7,316 bases of DNA. It comes from Lachnospiraceae bacterium UBA3821 (GTDB lineage: Bacteria > Bacillota > Clostridia > Lachnospirales > Lachnospiraceae). The position numbers and the translations under genes are program-made. The stretch spans positions 1 through 7,316 of the forward strand of contig DFDT01000196.1 of NCBI GenBank assembly GCA_002368865.1. Direction: 5' to 3'. Shown here piece by piece: positions 5,680-7,316 of this stretch (position 1 is the first letter of the stretch; the number at the start of each line of letters is the position of its first letter). The notes under the pieces are model-generated. The model had not been told where the DNA came from, ran no database searches, and saw only the letters and a program-made list of their open reading frames with translations.

Positions 5680-6780
5680 TCAGCGATTTTCCAGATATTT
5701 CATATAATTTACAACCATCAGGGCTATCTTAAAGGTCAGCGCGTCGTCAAAACAGCGCACGTCCAATCCGGTACTTTTCTGGATTTTCTCCAATCGATAA
5801 ACCAGCGTGTTTCGGTGCACGAATAGCTGTCTGGAGGTTTCGGATACATTCAGATTGTTTTCAAAGAACTTATCCAACGTATTCAGCGTTTCCTCATCCA
5901 GCTCCTCCGGCACATTATCGCCGAAGATCTCCTCAATGAAAATCTTGCACAGGTTGACCGGAAGCTGATAGATCAGTCTGCCGATTCCCAAAGCGCTGTA
6001 TGCCGCCACGCTTCTCTCGGCGTAGAAGATCTTGCCCACATCCATGGCCATCTGCGCTTCCTTATAGGATTTGGAGACATCCTTCAGCTCCTGAACCACG
6101 GTTCCGTAGGAAACCCTTACATTCAGCATGGCCTCGGTATTCATCATATCAACAATGGTATTGGCGATGTGCTCCAATGCCTCCGGATTTCCGTTTTCCG
6201 CCACGGATTTCACCAGGATCACGTTCTTTTCGTCCACCGAAGTCACATAATCCCCTGTCTGGGAAGAATACATTCCTCCAAGCAATTCCAACACGATATT
6301 ATCCCGTTCCAGCTTTTCCTGCTTCGCACGCACCGTCTCAATCAGAAAGACCGCCCTGGGCTGTTTCACTTCCACATGTAATTTTCTTGCACGATTATGG
6401 ATATCCACCAGAAGCAGATTGTCCAAAAGCAGATTCTGGAAAAAATTATTCCGGTCGTATCGCTCTTTGTAAGCAATCGCCAGATTCTGCAGGTGACAAA
6501 CGGCAATTCTGCCAATCATATAGGCATCATCACTGTTTCCCCTGGAAACGATCACATAAAGCAGCTCATCATCCTCATAAATCTTCATGAGATGATTGTT
6601 GCCGATCACCTGGCTGTCCGCCGGTGAAACCGCAAAACTGCTCACCATCTGACTGCTGATATCCGTATTTTCCGCCGTTCTCGCAACCATCATTCCGGAA
6701 GGTTCGTACACACACAGATCTACTTTCGTGATGGCTTTCAATTCATCAATACTGGTTTGAATGATCTGGTTTGAAATCAT
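5680..6780 (-). CDS. CdaR/PucR-family transcriptional regulator
   Basis: A cytoplasmic DNA-binding regulator of the CdaR (sugar-diacid regulator) / PucR type, 366 residues. ATG 6780 follows AAGGAG (6791-6786) by 5 nt. The first 110 residues (MISNQIIQTSIDELKAITKVDLCVYEPSGMMVART...) resemble a sensory domain. The middle (about 130-290), with RAVFLIETV, ENVILVKS-like and VRVSYGTVVQELKDVSKSYKEAQMAMDVGK, matches the GGDEF-like CdaR domain. The C-terminus holds the PucR-type helix-turn-helix (311-333) with HRNTLVYRLEKI (322-333), followed by TGLDVRCFDDALTFKIAL. The gene lies just downstream of a sugar ABC-transporter ATPase on the same strand, so a role in carbohydrate uptake is plausible, but the effector and targets are unknown. 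A terminator separates it from the ATPase gene and another follows it, so it is probably its own unit or is read through at a low level. Confidence 0.92.
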   Translation of the reverse strand: MISNQIIQTSIDELKAITKVDLCVYEPSGMMVARTAENTDISSQMVSSFAVSPADSQVIGNNHLMKIYEDDELLYVIVSRGNSDDAYMIGRIAVCHLQNLAIAYKERYDRNNFFQNLLLDNLLLVDIHNRARKLHVEVKQPRAVFLIETVRAKQEKLERDNIVLELLGGMYSSQTGDYVTSVDEKNVILVKSVAENGNPEALEHIANTIVDMMNTEAMLNVRVSYGTVVQELKDVSKSYKEAQMAMDVGKIFYAERSVAAYSALGIGRLIYQLPVNLCKIFIEEIFGDNVPEELDEETLNTLDKFFENNLNVSETSRQLFVHRNTLVYRLEKIQKSTGLDVRCFDDALTFKIALMVVNYMKYLENR

Positions 6781-6808
6781 GTTGACTCCTTAACAATGTA
6801 ATACTGCT

Positions 6809-6828
6809 CGCGAAACAGTTCAGTCGCG
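6809..6828. repeat. Inverted repeat upstream of the CdaR-type gene
   Basis: CGCGA (6809-6813) and TCGCG (6824-6828) form a 5-bp dyad with a 10-bp centre, 28 bp before the regulator's ATG. The size suits a dimeric helix-turn-helix operator, possibly autoregulatory, but it could also be a short leader hairpin or chance. I could not find a convincing promoter in the 133-bp spacer. Confidence 0.35.
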
Positions 6829-6843
6829 CTATTCGCAAAATAC

Positions 6844-6860
6844 CATCCACTTCGTGGATG
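6844..6860 (-). repeat. Hairpin between the ATPase terminator and the CdaR-type gene
   Basis: On the minus strand, CATCCAC-GAA-GTGGATG is a perfect 7-bp stem with a 3-nt loop, followed by GTATTTTG. It may be a backup terminator behind the stronger one at 6873-6900, or a leader structure of the regulator mRNA. Confidence 0.45.
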
Positions 6861-6872
6861 CACTGTTAAAAC

Positions 6873-6900
6873 AAAAGAGGGCGCCGTCTCCGGCACCCTC
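6873..6900 (-). terminator. Intrinsic terminator of the sugar ABC ATPase gene
   Basis: On the minus strand, GAGGGTGCC (6900-6892) pairs with GGCGCCCTC (6885-6877) as a 9-bp stem (one G-U) with a 6-nt loop, followed by TTTTGTTTT. It starts 13 nt after the ATPase stop codon and is a textbook rho-independent terminator. Confidence 0.92.
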
Positions 6901-6913
6901 AAACTGTTTCAAA

Positions 6914-7316
6914 CTAGTTGGTGATAACCTGCTCGGTCTCTTTGTCGAATACATGAATCTTCTCAGTATCCAGAGCAAACTTAACAGTATCGCCAGGTCT
7001 TGAATTGGTACGAGAATCTACTCTTGCAGTGATAGGGAACTCGTCGAGGTCAAAGTACAGATATACTTCAGCACCAAGCAACTCGTAAACCTTGATGGTA
7101 GACTCAAATACGCTGTTAGGAGATGCCTCGATAAACATCTCGGAATCATATACATCCTCAGGACGGATACCGAAGGTAACCATCTTTCCGTCATAACCGC
7201 CGTCGATCAGCTTCTTGGACTTTGCTGCAGGAAGAGGAATCGCCTTGCCTGCGATGTTTAAGTATGCGGTATCACCGCTGATGCTTACAACTGCATCCAG
7301 GAAGTTCATCTGAGGA
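6914..7316 (-). CDS. ugpC: Sugar ABC transporter ATP-binding protein (MalK/MsmX/UgpC type), C-terminal part only
   Basis: The frame runs in from the window edge; 134 complete codons plus one base are visible, starting ...PQMNFLDAVVS, which matches the usual 'GSPxMNF' junction after the ATPase domain. The visible part is the C-terminal regulatory OB-fold (TOBE) region of MalK-like ATPases. The GIRPEDV motif and ESTIKVYELLGAEVYLYFDLDEFPITARVDSRTNSRPGDTVKFALDTEKIHVFD are typical. The Walker motifs and signature sequence lie outside the window. Such proteins power import of oligosaccharides or glycerol-3-phosphate and in Firmicutes often serve several importers (MsmX-like). The symbol follows common annotation for this group and does not imply glycerol-3-phosphate as substrate. 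The reading ends at TAG 6914, and a strong terminator follows. Confidence 0.93.
   Translation of the reverse strand, partial: PQMNFLDAVVSISGDTAYLNIAGKAIPLPAAKSKKLIDGGYDGKMVTFGIRPEDVYDSEMFIEASPNSVFESTIKVYELLGAEVYLYFDLDEFPITARVDSRTNSRPGDTVKFALDTEKIHVFDKETEQVITN

Noticed and set aside
6000..6590. Plus-strand open frame of 196 codons opposite the CdaR-type gene
   Set aside because: It is antisense to a clear CdaR/PucR regulator. The product is rich in P, R, S and H without any recognisable domain.

Overview
The window looks like part of a Clostridia chromosome, most probably a gut- or rumen-type Lachnospiraceae. The reasons are a moderate base composition, strong AGGAGG-type ribosome binding sites, sigma-A-like promoters, the Firmicutes gene order tadA followed by the SRP RNA gene, and two protein types I know mainly from Lachnospiraceae: a degenerate Rpn/PD-(D/E)XK 'transposase' and a DUF6128-like protein. 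The family assignment is inference from remembered relatives. No database search was run.

Layout. Positions 1-1748 (minus) hold the N-terminal 582 residues of a glycogen/maltodextrin phosphorylase whose C-terminus lies outside the window; its likely extended -10 promoter is at 1814-1842. Positions 1869-2657 (minus) hold an Rpn-family nuclease-like protein that appears to have lost about 70 internal residues. A 331-bp AT-rich divergent spacer (2658-2988) carries a strong promoter for tadA with an inverted repeat lying across its -35 region. tadA (2989-3528, plus) ends inside the -35 hexamer of the next promoter, which drives an SRP RNA of about 160 nt (3561-3725). Next comes a PflX-type radical SAM protein (3761-4678, plus), which converges with a DUF6128-like gene (4697-5620, minus) across only 18 bp. 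Upstream of that on the minus strand are a CdaR/PucR-type regulator (5680-6780) and the C-terminal end of a MalK/MsmX/UgpC-type sugar ABC ATPase (6914-7316). Each of these two minus-strand genes is followed by an intrinsic terminator.

Functional picture. Both ends of the window concern carbohydrate use: alpha-glucan phosphorolysis at the left, and a sugar-importer ATPase with a sugar-acid-type regulator at the right. The middle is translation and protein-targeting housekeeping (tRNA wobble deaminase and SRP RNA). In the Firmicutes order I know, dnaX follows the SRP RNA gene; here the radical SAM gene sits in that place.

I see no CRISPR array, phage, integrase, complete insertion sequence, tRNA or rRNA. 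No clearly new multi-gene system is evident. The points most worth checking are the shortened Rpn protein, the terminator that overlaps the ribosome binding site of the DUF6128-like gene, the intermediate-length SRP RNA, and the palindrome across the tadA promoter.
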